From: Dactylorhiza incarnata
Taxonomy: Eukaryota; Streptophyta; Magnoliopsida; Asparagales; Orchidaceae
DNA: 64,000 bases
Assembly (NCBI GenBank): GCA_033032865.1
Contig: JAWHQI010000040.1
Location: 8,229,001-8,293,000, forward strand
Reading direction: 5' to 3'
Shown here: in pieces, positions 1 through 12,795 of the stretch
Layout of the letters: each line of letters begins with the position of its first letter
Numbering within the stretch: the first letter of the stretch is position 1
Notes under the pieces: model-generated
Database searches by the model: none
What the model was told of the DNA's origin: nothing
The model's input: the letters and a program-made list of their open reading frames with translations, nothing else
Program-made: the position numbers and the translations under genes

Positions 1-1315
1 ACGACACGGCCGTCGGTGGGGCGGTTTCCGGCGAACCCGACCAAGCCTTTTTCATGGAAATTTTCAGATTTGTCTCACTTGGATCGGGCTCAATTGAGCC
101 TGATTTCTCACCTATTTTGATCTAAGATATATCCATCGAGAGAGAGAGGAGGAGAGGAGGACCTTTATTGTAGACCAACGACGATGGCAGCGGTGGTCGG
201 CCATGGATTTTCCCATCTCCGACGAGCTTGTCTAATCTCTCCATTCTCCACCAAAACCTTCGATCCAATATATGATTTTGACTGCCATCCACCCTTTGAA
301 ACTAATGGTGGAGTTGGATTTGAGAATGGGGGGCTGTATAGGGGAATTTGAGGGGGAAATTTTCGGCCATGGCCATTAAGACTTTTTTGGAAAACTGAAA
401 TCTCATCAATTCAGCCACTATATGGCCTGGAAAAACTCCTAACCTTCTTGTAACAACTAGGGGAGATGAATCCCCATCAATTGGGAGATCAATTGGCCTC
501 CCCTGGCCATGAATGCCATTACTCCCTCTCTTTCCCTCTCCTCCATTTTTGGGGGAAATGGAGTTTCTCTCTCCTGGCCGAATTTCTTGAAATTGAATGG
601 CAATTTCAGTAACTCCCAACCCCATTAGCTAGTGGACCACCTCAATTGGGTCTAGCCCAAGTGGATTGGGCTTGATTAGGTCAAAATAGATCATTTTGAC
701 CTAAATTTAGTGTGGAGTTCACATTGGTCAATTTGACCATTTGGGTTGACCCCAATTGGTGGATAGTGACCCATTGGTTTCTCTTAAGGGTTAGGAAGGT
801 CTAGGTAGGGTCAATTTGGCAAGGTGGAGGACAATTGACCCACAATAGGGCAATTTGACCAAAACAGGGCTATAGTTGGCTTTGATCAAATGGGCCAAAT
901 TGGTGGTCCCATGGTGGGGCTTTTTGGTCCATTGTGTCCCTAATATACTTATAAGGGTAGGGGCAAGGTCAATTTGGCATGGTGGAGGCCAATTGACCCT
1001 AATTAGGCTACTTTGACCAATTTATGGTTTAGGTTGACTTTGGTCAACTTGACAACTTTGGTTGACCCCAATGGGTCCTTAGTGGTCTAAGGGGACCCCT
1101 AATGGGTTAGGTATGTTATGGTGGGGTCAAAGGGTCAAGGTGAGGCCCTAAAGTCCAACCCTATGCCTGTTAACTAGAAATTGCTATTTGCAGACCACTG
1201 TGGTTTCCTTCTTCTTGGCTAAGGCCAAGTGGTCTCTTCAAGCTTCCTAGTGTTTTGTCATGACCTAGTCATGACAAAACCACTATAGGGGTCTAGTTGT
1301 TTGGGAGATGTTACA
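1..1315 (-). repeat. Element A: partial 3' LTR of a chromovirus
   Basis: Minus-strand LTR that continues past the left edge. It is closely similar to 16436-17753, and both copies stop at the same point, TGTTACA on the plus strand, which is the TGTAACA start of a chromovirus LTR read on the minus strand. Immediately outside it (1316 onward) lies the chromodomain end of a pol gene on the minus strand, which fixes this copy as the 3' LTR. The stretch 640-1150 is rich in TTGACC/GGTCAA. A 107-codon minus-strand ORF (302-625) lies inside and has a longer counterpart in the other copy, but nothing marks it as a gene. Confidence 0.8.
640..1150. promoter_or_regulatory. Cluster of TTGACC (W-box-like) motifs in the A LTR
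   Basis: Many copies of TTGACC, TTGACT or their complements lie within about 500 bases. They include two imperfect repeats of a block reading GGTCAATTTGGC...CAATTGACCC (near 808-840 and 967-1000). The cluster is conserved in the other LTR copy at about 17085-17590. TTGAC(C/T) is the known core bound by plant WRKY factors. A regulatory role here is inference. Confidence 0.4.
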
Positions 1316-1344
1316 AATCCCAATAAACAAAAAAAATAATTTCG

Positions 1345-2300
1345 TCCCCGAAATTCAGGCTAGGCTTGCGGGGTTTTCACTGAGAGTGACTGAACGTAAC
1401 ATCCCCTAAGAATTGAAGTTATTCCCGACTCGAAGAGCACTGACTATCTCTGCCACACTAGTTCTAGTGGCTCCCAGGTGTGCTCCTCCTGTCCGTGTTT
1501 TTACCACAGGACCTTGACCAGCGGGACCTTCTTGCGTCGCAAGCTCCATCTCGGTGTCGTCTATCCGGACCGGCTCCAGGTGAATCAATCAATTGGAGGC
1601 TACAAGGCCGTCTATAGTAGAAATCCACTGCTCCGGCCGTAGTAGAGCTCTCCTAAAGGAGGAAATGTGGAAGACATCATGCAAACCCGCTAACTCCGGC
1701 GGCAGCTCTAGTCTATAAGCCAACGGGCAGATCCACTCCAGGATCCTGTAAAGCCCCATCTATCTCAGACTGAGCTTCTTCCGCCTACTAACCCGCGAGA
1801 CTCCCTGCATTAGACGTATCTTCCAGCACACCTGGTCTCCAACCTGGAACTCTACCTGACGATACTACGCATCGTAATACCTGACATGGCTGCTCTGGGC
1901 CCCAACATCCTAATTCGAATCAGTCGCACCTGGGCATTTAGGTACTCCACAAATTCCGACCTGAGTGCCTTGGGATCCTCATCCTGGATCCAAGATAGTG
2001 GAGTCTTGCACCTCCGTCCCTCTGAGGGTGGAAAGCTGTGCTGAACGTCAACCAAGAGCCCAGATGAGCCTGGACTGATCTTCACTTCTTGGACATAACC
2101 CGTCTATCCTGATCTGACACGATCGTCTTGGGTGCACCATGATAATGGACATACATCTCATCAAATCCCATCAAACACCCACGGGAGTATCCTTCCGGCC
2201 TGGGGTGACCCTATCTACCTTGGTCAATCTATCCTCGATGTTCCAGATAAACTTGTGCCCGGAGTGGGGATGTGGTAACCTGTGTATGAAATCTATAATT
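1345..2300 (-). pseudogene. Element A: integrase C-terminus and chromodomain, decayed
   Basis: Minus-strand remains of a Ty3/gypsy pol 3' end, read from high to low coordinate. The integrase core is at about 2300-2050, with a recognisable VDRLTK block and GAPKTIVSDQD carrying the second catalytic Asp. It is followed by the EGRRCKTPLSW block (2010-1950), the GLHDVFHIS motif (about 1690-1660) and a chromodomain at about 1570-1420 with VPLVKVLW and HTWEP. The reading frame changes repeatedly and stops interrupt it (for example within the chromodomain after VKVLW), so it is non-functional. The coding end is followed by the ATTTCGGGGACGAAAT motif (1344-1359 on the minus strand), common at this position in chromoviruses, and then the LTR. 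The family call is firm and the clade (Tekay-like) is likely. Confidence 0.8.
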
Positions 2301-4245
2301 ATATCCTCGAGCTTCCACTCTAACACGGGCAGTGACTATGGTAGTTCCCCAAAGGATCATGGACTTGGTCTTCACCAGTCGACAGACCTCACCGTGCATC
2401 ACCAAGCCTATGACGTCTTTCATTATTTCGAGGACATACGTGTTCTGGAATACACCATTTTTCCGGTAACTAAAACTCTTGTTTATATGGGTAGACAACG
2501 CTTCTATAAAGTTTTCTCCGCATGTTTAGGTTCTTATTCCTTCAAGTACGTCCAAGTGATCAATCATCTCCACTCTACAACTTATCCAGTTCTTACCATT
2601 GGTGGGACTGATCAGATCATCAGGCGTGCCAATCATCCTCAAATTTTAAGGTGGTGTACATGTGAACCTTATGAGTATATGTTAACCAATCTTTATTAGT
2701 ATCCATGCTTGTAAGATTGCTCCCAATCATTTTCTATATGAAGTTTGATTCATAAGATATATGGGTACATTCTTTTGAAACCCTAAGATTTTTCACAAGT
2801 CAATTTCATCAAGGAAATATCATCACGTTTATTTCACCAAATTCCTATCACTTCCACATATGCTAGTCTTGATCACTTTTAGATGGTCCAAATTAAGATA
2901 AACTTAGATCGTTCTTATCATAGTAAACTCAAACACTATATTCTAATTCCAATAAGTCATCGTCTAAGATCTCGGGTTATTCATCATCATAGATCCCAAG
3001 GTATAAGGGATATTATTGTAGTTAAAATTTTCTACCTTGACAGGGCGTGATTTTTAACAATTCATGAGTTAATCACTTTCGAATGCCCCAAGTCACAAGA
3101 ACCTAAAATATAACTGCAACTTGTATGACCTAGTTTCCGTCCATTACTTCTAGAATGGGACATCGACATCCCTAAGTGATTAAACCTGGCGACTTTACAT
3201 TTACAATGATTCGACTAAGGTCAAGTTATTGTTCGATCAATGATGTATAACCATTGTCCTGGTAATACTACCGATTATTATTCCGAACATACTGTTACAC
3301 CATCTCCTCTTTGCTCGAGTAACGTCAAATATGATCAACTTCAAAATCATTAGGTTCACGACGCAACACTTTCTAAATTAGATCTAAGGGAAACCCAAGT
3401 CAGTAATTAATTTGCCCAATTAACAAAAGGTAAGCCCCAATAAACAAAAGATAAGCCACTATTCATTTTGGGCAAAGTATCTTCGGTGTCACTGTGTTAT
3501 ATTCGTCCTAGGTATGCGAATAATCCTTAGGGCATACAACCTTAGACTTAGGGTTCTTTCTTGAGTCTTGTTGGTACATCCTTAGACTCTTCAATGCACC
3601 TTCTACGACAACCTTATCAAGGTCAACATGTGACTCACTCCCAAATGGATCTCTTCCGAACTTGAATTCTTCTCCGACCGTTGGTGTTTGTCATGGTGGT
3701 TGTCTCAATGTAAATATATCACTGGTACGAGGGTTGAGTCTATGAGTCCCCTACCATTCTGCTCATGTGTCAATCTCCTTAAGGTGGTCCTATCAGTTCG
3801 GGTAATCCTTTGTATGCGAAGTAGGGACATCCAAGTTTATGTCTTAGGTGGTCATTCCCACGCTAAACTTCTCCTCTAACTTCTTGGGGTATCCTCGTAC
3901 CTTAATCAACTTTATACCTACAATCTATTTCAGGCTAGGACATGGTATAAATTGTCATGGTGAGTCATGTGTCCTAGTGGGGTTGAGTCTAACTCATTGA
4001 CTAAAGGTCTATCTAAAGAGATCTTTGCAGCCAGAGGTATTCCCTGCTGGGGGCAGGGTTTGCCGCAGGCTACAAAAGAAAACTTGTCACTCGTAAGGAG
4101 ATTTGGCTAAAAGATTCAGTTAAAAGTGGACTTTTTCATGTGATTTCCCCCATATGGGCACACCATTGCTTCCGCTGCTTAGTTTGTCCTCAAACTAAAC
4201 TTGCGTGGGGTGGCCCTGGGTTTGTGGACTTCTTTTCTTCGGATC
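2301..4245 (-). pseudogene. Element A: eroded internal region
   Basis: This stretch lies between the integrase remnant and the primer-binding site, where gag, protease, RT and RNase H would be expected. Only the first 200 bases or so (about 2229-2498, minus strand) still resemble the integrase zinc-binding segment and the start of the core. The rest is AT-richer and stop-laden, and I could not recognise a domain in any frame. The whole internal region of A is about 2.9 kb, well short of the usual 4.5-5 kb, so deletion as well as point decay is likely. Confidence 0.5.
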
Positions 4246-4265
4246 GAGGTTTCGCTTTGATACCA
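4246..4265 (-). other. Element A: primer-binding site (initiator-Met tRNA)
   Basis: Read on the minus strand this is TGGTATCAAAGCGAAACC, matching the plant initiator-Met tRNA 3' end with a few changes. It lies three bases inside the LTR end at 4269. It fixes A as a minus-strand element and the sequence to the right as its 5' LTR. Confidence 0.8.
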
Positions 4266-4268
4266 GTT

Positions 4269-6661
4269 TGTAAGACCCCATTTTTTGATACAAAACCGAG
4301 TCTTATGCCCAGAACCGTCGCTTTGCGGTGACACCAACACTTGGGAAGGTCGTTAATACAAAATGCCGATCATGCCGGCCATATCGATCACAGAAGAAGA
4401 AAAGTATAAACGAACAAATAGAAGTTCAAATCCACAAATTACATGCTATATATATAAATGTCCACATGATATAACTGAAATAACAAATGATACAATAATA
4501 AAGGGCTCATGGCTTGTACATCATGTCCTCACTACAAGGTCACTCACGGAAGCAAAACTAGTAATCACTTACTGATCCAGAAACTGGTGCTCCTGTACTA
4601 GACTGGCCCGCCTCCATTTGTACTGGCCCCTGGTGCTGCTGCGTCTCCTCGGTCCCCTAAAATGATATGGTCCACTGACCGTTAGTAAAAAAGACTAAGC
4701 CTCATTTCCCAACACCTATCCCCCAATGACTCATAGGCACTGAACGGGAAGGATGAAGCGGAGGACAGCAAGGGGCATAAAACAAAGCAGATGACGACGG
4801 ATCTAGTCTACAGGAAATGTCTACCACTACACAAGTGTATATAAATAATTGAAGCAGTAAGTAAAACATGGTAAGGTGCATATAAAGAACAGTAAGTAAA
4901 GCAGTTATACAATAGAAAAATAACCATTAGTTTATAGGAATGCCCATACAAACCTATAGAACAAGAGGTCGTTTAGCAAGGCCCATCGTATAAGAAGTCC
5001 CATACCGATTTATACGATAGGTGTAGGGGTTGAAATGCAATGATTATGCCATGACATGCAAAGTTATGCTGGGTAATGTTATGATCATACAAGTGCAACT
5101 CACACACTTCGACTCTATGCGCACAGACCTTTAGTTCCCCCTTTTTGGAGCTAGCTAGACTCCCAGGATACCCATATAGTGGCAAACAGAAGCGGTGGGT
5201 TGGGCCTCGCCCACCTCTAGGTTGGTATTCACACTACCTAACCTAGACCTATCGAGTGCCTCAATGCAAAACCGCAGAGCGCCTGCGTACTCTTACTGGC
5301 TGGATCACAAGACTTTCATGGCTAAGTTCAAATTCCATACTTGCCGAGTCAACGTATTAACGTCGGTGTGAACGACCGTCCAATACCGAAGACCCACCAC
5401 TTTTATGCACATGCAAACATGTTTACCATCTATCTCCAAGCCATAAGCTCCCCGGGCTAGCCCGCCCGTTACCATAACCTTCCGAGCCACCGGCTCGCCG
5501 GACCAACCCGTCCACACCTACAACCACCGAGCCTACCGCTCGTAAGACCAAACCAACTAACCTCCCGTAACCACGTTGTGTGGGTGTACGGATTATTAAG
5601 ACAATCTTGCATAACAGTTTATTCCTGCAGTTTAGGGTTATTCTTGGACTTCCTGAGGTCTACCATGTGAGGAGCTCGCAGCGGTACTAGGAGCTATGAT
5701 GGGATGATAGCCCAAAGCTCCCTTTCTCATGACACTTAGTGTTATTGGTGTCTCCCCATAAGAATACCCCTCTTAACATTTCACTTGAATTAACCCTAAG
5801 CATTTTATGACCCGCTAAGGGAAAGCCGATCTTTCGTCAATCCCGAGCACAACTTTACCCTTAACTCACCAAACTCACTATCATCACATAAACTCCTTTT
5901 TGGTGACCTTAAATTTCTTCAACTAGGCTAGGTACACCAACTACCTTCCATTCCCACCTACTGTATTCAATTTAATCAATTTTACAGTTTTACTATACGC
6001 AGACCAATTGAGTTATATGAGTTATACGAGAGGAGGTACTCCAAATATTCATCCAAATGAATCAAGATATTTACTGGAGGTCTATCATGATGTTGTAAGA
6101 CTAAATACAGAAGAACATATTTTTCTTTATTTAATTTGGCATTATTATAATTTCTCCAACATTGGCCAAGTATGAAATTGAACATGAAGTGTATGATCTT
6201 CTTATAATTTGGCCTCCACAAAATTATGGAAAATCTATGATATCAAAATAACTGTAAATATAGAATGTCACAAATTTACAGTAAGGTATTGACCTCTAAT
6301 TATAATATTGAATAGTTATCCCAAATTAGAATTTAAGGAAGGAACCACCAAAAATACTTGTCCAAAAATTATGGCAAAATTACCAGACCTCTATGATGAT
6401 CAGAAAAGTTTACTGATAGAGTTTCATAATTTATAAAAACCATCAAGTCCCATCAATAAATATTTTAAGTAAATGCAAACTAGGGAACATTGTGAAGTAA
6501 CATACTGATAAATAATTTCAAAAATTATATAAAAATTCACAGAGCTTTCTAAGGCCCTAAAGTCTCCTATCACCAAATTTCACAATTTTTCAGAGAGTAT
6601 TAAACCCTAATTTATTTATCACAATCTTATGGCAAAATGGATGACTTATGAATCAAGTACT
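4269..6661 (-). repeat. Element A: 5' LTR, distal (3') part
   Basis: This LTR segment starts at the boundary next to the primer-binding site and runs to the insertion point of element B. It is non-coding. Its left end, TGTAAG on the plus strand, gives the CA terminus on the minus strand. Removing B (6662-15308) and one copy of its GTACT target duplication joins it to 15314-17753, which carries the LTR start, for a total near 4.8 kb. That is long but not unheard of for chromoviruses. The 3' LTR copy in this window covers only the other end, so the full LTR length rests on this join and on the single PBS. Confidence 0.6.
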
Positions 6662-8093
6662 TGTTGGATCTTACGGCGCCCTTAGAGGGGGGGGGGGGGG
6701 GGTGAATAAGGGAATAAAAATTCTTTCTTATATTTTATGAAAATTACTAAATTGTTTTATAATGTGAGAAAGGCAAAATGACAATTTAGCTAATTTGTGA
6801 GAATATCATAAATTTCAAGTTTAGAAATAAGTATTAAATTGTTTTATGATGAAAGAGATTGAAATAAACAATTTAGATTTAGAATTGAAAACTTAGAACA
6901 CAATATAATAGAGATTACGCCAAATGAGAGAAATCAAGTAAACATAAATAGAGACATGATTATATTATATGAAAAGGTGTTTACAAAAATTTGATTTCAA
7001 TAGCGCTTGAAATCGGAGGAGAATAAAGTAATACAATTTTTCCTTTTCTATACCGACTTGTATCCCCACAAACCGGTTGGCTTTAGCCTATCCTTTCCCG
7101 GATAAGGCCTCAAGCCGCTCTAACCAATCCTTCCCCGGATATGGCCTCAAGCCCCCTAGATCTAATCACCTAGAACTAGTCGCCAACACAAGGCGAATTT
7201 TCCCCTAAGTCCTACCCAGACCTAGTCGCCAACACAAGGCGAATTCTCTAAACGGTTACAAAAAGTATGGAATGGAAATAATGAAAACAATAATAAAAAC
7301 TCCCTATATGAGATCTTCTGAAGTTGGACATGAAGGATCGCTGTAGTATGAGCGAGGTCGAAGAGATCGTCCTTCGGATATAGCGTGACGTAGTCCTCCT
7401 CCAGAATTCTCCTTAAGCTTTTTGTGGGAGATCCATCTTCGGCAGCATAACAGCATTGGAATTATGGCACAAGCAACCTCTCTGGGATGGATTAGTTGAA
7501 ACGAGAAGCAAAGCTCCAATATATATAACTTCTCGCTAGCGCCTGCAGTAGCTACTAGCGCCTGCGGTAGCGTTCGTGTGAAGCGGTTGCGAAAGTGTCG
7601 GCGACGTGGCGCTGTGCACGAACTTGAGATAGCGCCAGGCTGTAGCACTAGCGCTGGCGGTAGCGTTCGTGTGGAGCGGTTGCAAAAACCGTCAGCTGCG
7701 TGGCAGAACAAACTTTCATCGAACGAAATTCGTCGAACGAAATTCGTCGAACGAAATTTCCGTCGAACGGAGGTCGAAGTTCGTCGAACGAACTTGTTTG
7801 TCGAACGAAATTTTTGTTCGACGAAAATTTCGTCGAACGTAGCTCGAAGTTCATCGAACGGAACTTTTTGTCGAACAAACTTTTCGTCGAACACAACTCG
7901 AAGTTTGTCGAACGAAACCTGAGCTAGCGCCTGGCGGTAGCGCATTCTTCCAGATTTTTGAATTCAGCTGCCTTCTACCTGTGGAGTATTGCACCTATAG
8001 TTCCTGCACACTATAAACACACTACAAGCAATATCAAATACAATATGGGATTTGTTATTCTCAAACAAAGGGATGTGTCACACATGTCCAACA
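6662..8093 (-). repeat. Element B: 3' LTR
   Basis: LTR of 1432 bp with TGTTGG/CCAACA ends, paired with 13876-15308. On the minus strand the order is a U3 with an array of CGTCGAACGAA-type motifs (about 7930-7715), a TATATATA sequence near 7528-7520, and a C tract near the LTR end (16 bases at 6687-6702, against 13 in the other copy). CACCCCCC followed by CTC is a common feature at the 3' end of Sirevirus-type LTRs. Confidence 0.9.
7715..7930 (-). promoter_or_regulatory. Element B LTR: array of GTTCGACGAAC palindromic motifs
   Basis: About ten copies of TTCGTCGAAC or its near matches occur within 215 bases. Several are in tandem with short spacers, with a variant carrying GGAGGTCGAAG between copies. 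Each motif is an 11-base imperfect palindrome. The array lies about 190 bases upstream of the TATA-like sequence in the sense of transcription (minus strand), where enhancers of LTR elements commonly sit. The same array is present at about 14930-15115 in the other LTR, and a similar motif recurs in element G. Function is inference. Confidence 0.6.
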
Positions 8094-11000
8094 ATCTCCC
8101 CCTTTTGATAATAACAAATCCTCTAAGCAAGAAATCAACAATAGTGTTTATAGTATATGATAAGCAAGATAATGGTGCAACTATAGTAAATGATAAGCAT
8201 GATAATGTGCATACTCCCCCTATCTTAATGCCCCCCCTACATAAATGAAATTTATGTTTTACTCCCCCTATATGATAGATTACATTAATTATTCTCCCCT
8301 TAATCTTCTATATTTCTCCTATATAGATTTCTTCAATTAATCTCCCCCTTTTGGTATTATCAAAAGAAGGTGGGGTGAGGGTAGTAAGGAGGCATTTCTT
8401 TAGGCTAGTTATAAATCATGATCGATCTTTTGTAATATATGAAATGATAAAGAGTTTAAGCATAACATATATAAGAGATTTCAAATAAAAAGATAAGAGT
8501 TATAAGCAAGCGGAAGATTATAATAAACATCTTTTTGTAAGCATGAAAAGCATAAGTAAAAATATGAGTTATAGTTCAAAATTGAAAGATGTTTTAACCT
8601 TTTGAAATCTCAAAGTTTTTCATAAAGATACCAAGCATGAAATGAACATATCAAAGAGAGATTATACTACAATGTTACCTAATTTTAAGTTCAAGAAGTA
8701 CCAAAACATTGTAGAGATCATGCTAGGTTATCTAATGCATTTCTTATATAAAGAGTAGTATAGATAAAACATTAGAATCCAATACTCATGAGAAGAAGTG
8801 TTATGAAAGATAATGATGTGCACATAAGTGTATTTTGGGCAATGTTAATAATCGATTTAAATCATCAAAATACAAGACATATGTAAAGTAAAGTGCACAA
8901 TAAAACACAAGTAAATTACTTTGACACACTTTTAATGCACATAATTTTTAACAAAGTGGTGTAATAACCAGGGTTTGCACAAGACACTTTACTATTCTTT
9001 CCAAGGTGCTCAACCTCACAATGCTTATGAAGACTTATCAGGAGGTTCAAGTAGTGCTTGGTGGAGTTATATTTGTTTACATATATAATTTTTTGTTCAC
9101 ATTTGTGAGACAACATTCTCCGAATACACTTGTTTTGCAAACCCCAAATTTTCAACTTAACCACTTTTCTAAATTTTATAAGTGCAATTCAAATGTAGTG
9201 TAGGCAATAAACTTATGCAAGTTTTAATTCATTGTACAAATACAATACACAAGCAAGCATTTTAGATTTAAACACACATGTTGATTACCAAAATAAGTGA
9301 GTGAAATGTATCATTATCAATCATAAAACATTTACTCATACTTAGAGGCATGCTAAGCTTGGTTCTACACAATTTTCAATACAATTGATGCACTTTAAAT
9401 AGATATATCAAAGCATGATCAACAAAACAATGTTCATAGTACTTTCAAGAAATAAATTTTAACATTGTAAATAATTCTAAATAATATAATTCATACATGC
9501 TTGATATTGGCAATAAAGATCATACAGTTTTTTTTGTTTTATCATTTTTAAATCAATTAAAAAACAGAAAATCAGAAAAACATATTTTTGTATTTTTGAA
9601 TTTTGAACTTTTGTAGTTGATTTTTAATAATATGAATAACACACAAATTTCAAAAACATATTTTTGTATTTTTAAAATTTGAAATTTTATAATTGATTTT
9701 CCATAATATAAATAAAAACAGAAAATCTCAAAAATATATTTTTTTTGTATTTTTGAATTTTGAACTTTTATAGTAGTTTTTTCATAATATGAATAAAACA
9801 AAAATAACAAAAGACAGAGACACAACAAATAAGTAGTACATATGAACTAACATATTTTAATAGATTTTTGGAAATTTAAAAAATCAGAAAAATCAAACAC
9901 CCACGCTAGCGTCGGCGCTAGTGATAGCGCGGCAAACATTACTTGATTTTTTGAGAATTTTTAAAATTTGATTTTTGATATTTATTAAGTGTCCTTAGAG
10001 TAGTCTAATGCAGAAATTTTGTAATTTTTGGAGATGTCTTGATTGCTCAAATTTGCATAAAACTTTAGCTTTTTCAAATACATGTGTTTTACAAAAAACA
10101 TTTAAGCACAAAAATAAATAAATTATGCAAAACACAAGAGGACATAATTTGAACAACCCAAAATATGCATGATTCAAGTGATAAGTAAATAAAATGATCA
10201 TGCAAAGAGTAATATAAGTATGTCCTAAGATTAAAGACTACCCCGACTAAATATCTACACCCAAGCCCCGTACTAAGTGATGGATGGGCATGAGGAGCTG
10301 CACACATGCCGTAGGTTGGGGTGTTAATCCCATATGCACACAATAGAGAACGCTCAACCTAGCACACTTTCCCCCAAGTGCCTCGCAAGGCCCCACTGGA
10401 ACCCTCCCCGGTTAAGGACAAGACATGACTTAGAGGTTAGGTCTTTAATGCATACAACCCTACGCCCCCGCTATTGTGAGATATGAAGTCATAGGTGAAA
10501 TAATCTTTTGGACAACCTATGCTTTTAAATCTAAGGGTTGATATATAAACTATGGGTTTTGTTTAATGTGATGAGTTATATAAAGCCGCATAGTTTTTCT
10601 ACTTTTATGAGATGACAATATGAGTTAACTAGCACATTTACTAATATTCAATAAGTGATAAAGCTAGTATGATGAGTTTTGGGTTTAATGTCATGTCATA
10701 AGATTAATATTAATATTGCATATATTCCAAAATAGAATTTCAAATTATTGATCTAAAATAGAGTGATGATTAAGTTTGATTTATCTTTATTATTCCTAAG
10801 TTGGTTCTAGAATCTATATATATGTGAGATACATGCAATCAATATCAAAGCATATTCATACACCAACTAATGTAAAGAAAACAATATTCATATTTTTATC
10901 ATAAGATTCATAATTCCTAGGTGGTATTATTGTTTTGAGATTTTTCTTGATAGAACATGAATTATGATTTATGATTATAGAGAATTTTGCATAGAATATA

Positions 11001-12795
11001 TGTTAGATCATCATGATGTATGTGATTTCTATTCTTTCTAGACTTACGACAATATGATTTGGTGATTTTTTTTAATAAGCATGTTTGATTTTTAAGTCTA
11101 GAAAATGATGATCATGTAATCATATTAAAGACAAAGATCACATATAGAGTGTTTTGAAATTTATAATAAAATTTGCATTCAATAATTGAATCTATTGATC
11201 TTTGGTTTTGCATGATAATATATGATTTATGATACAATATTCATATATATTCTGATGATTAATCCATAAACTATATGTTTGTTGGAATTTTAGTATTCTA
11301 TATAATTTCAAATCACATAGTTATCATGATATTTTAATAACATTGTTAATGTTATATCTAGCATATAAATTTAAGCATAAACTAAGAAGTGATGTTAGAA
11401 TGATGAGTTTGAGTGCAATGTTATTATATATGATTTAATGGAGATAATGTTGCATGTAATATGAGAAGTTTTCAAATTAATTTTCTTTAGACCTAGAATG
11501 AAATGATTAAACTTTTGATTTGATCTTAATGATACAAGATGATTCTAAGGTCTAAATTACATGCAAACATTGGTGACACACATCACACACATAATATAAG
11601 ATATGAAACTATAATACCAATACCCATCATATATTTCATAATTCCTAAGGTTGATAGAAATAGTTGATTTAAGATAATTCTTGATAGATCATGAATTATG
11701 ATATATGATAATAGTGAATTTTAGCATAGGATATTAATAGATCATAGTGGTGTGTGAATAGTTCATATTCATCCTTTTAAAGAGACAAACAAAATTGTTT
11801 AGATTATCTGAAAGTAGAAGACAATGATACTTAACACAGCAAAATAATTTTTCAGAAAATAATAAATAGAGAAATCAGAATATTTAGGAAACTATGCTAC
11901 CGCCAGCGTTAGTGATAATGCCTGGCGTTAGCAACAGAGTTACTATATTTGATTTAAAACTCATAGTTCTTGATATTATTTGATTCTGATTTTTCTTGAT
12001 TATGATTTTCAATATAGGGGCTATTATATGCAGCAACGAAAAATAGACAAATATGCAATTAGTTGCGCATTTAATATTTTAGCCTAAGACCCCTAAAAAA
12101 TCCATTTAAATCCAATTTTGAAAGTAATTTCATTAGTCTTGATAATATCATTTAAAAAATTTAGCATTCAATTTATAATGACAATATAAGACATTTATGA
12201 GCAATGGATTTAAAAAGGATAAAATATATAAAAAGAAAAATAGATCACTTAAAAATTTTATGACTTTATATTTAGTTCAATTCAATTTTGATTTGATAAA
12301 CATTAGGCTTAAAATGTAAAAGTCATATTTCATAATATATCTAAGTGATCATAGCATGTTTGTTCAAAAAATAAAAAAATAAACAAAAGAAAAGAGACAA
12401 TAAGCATATCATGAAGTAGAGTATTGATATTTCCTTTTTAATGGTCTCTACTTCATGCAAATGATTGGATACTAATGAATGAGATATTTAGGTATCCAAA
12501 GGGGACCAAGTGGGATGGTTCCTTTGGGTACCCAAATACATCGTGGTGTTTTTTTTGGAGACAATGATAAATGGGCCCTTTCAATTAAAGTTGATGTGTC
12601 ATTTTTCTTTAAGGGTCTCCATTCATACCTTGGTTGTTTATCTTTTAAATTCATATTATGATTATTTGACATCTTTTTGGGATGATAGTTGTTTGAAAAA
12701 TAATTCATTTTGGATTTAAGTTTATTTAAATTATTTTTCAAAATACATTGATGTTGATAATCATAATGAATTTTATTATATTGATTCTGTAAAAG
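8094..12795 (-). mobile_element. Element B: non-coding AT-rich internal region
   Basis: This is 4.7 kb between the gag remnant and the polypurine tract. It has a strongly AT-rich composition, no ORF with recognisable domains on either strand, and a GC-richer island at about 10240-10480. Several purine runs such as AAGGGGGAG occur on the minus strand at 8100-8390 (seen as ctcccccttt on plus), reminiscent of the multiple polypurine tracts of Sireviruses. A diverged direct duplication of roughly 0.7 kb is visible (about 10545-11050 against 11275-11790). GCTAGCG-rich patches at 9900-9935 and 11890-11935 echo the LTR motifs. Confidence 0.6.

Noticed and set aside
7304..7945. 213-codon minus-strand ORF and overlapping Phe/Arg/Ser-rich ORFs on both strands
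   Set aside because: They result from the TTCGTCGAAC repeat array, which lacks stops in several frames, and are not conserved between LTR copies.
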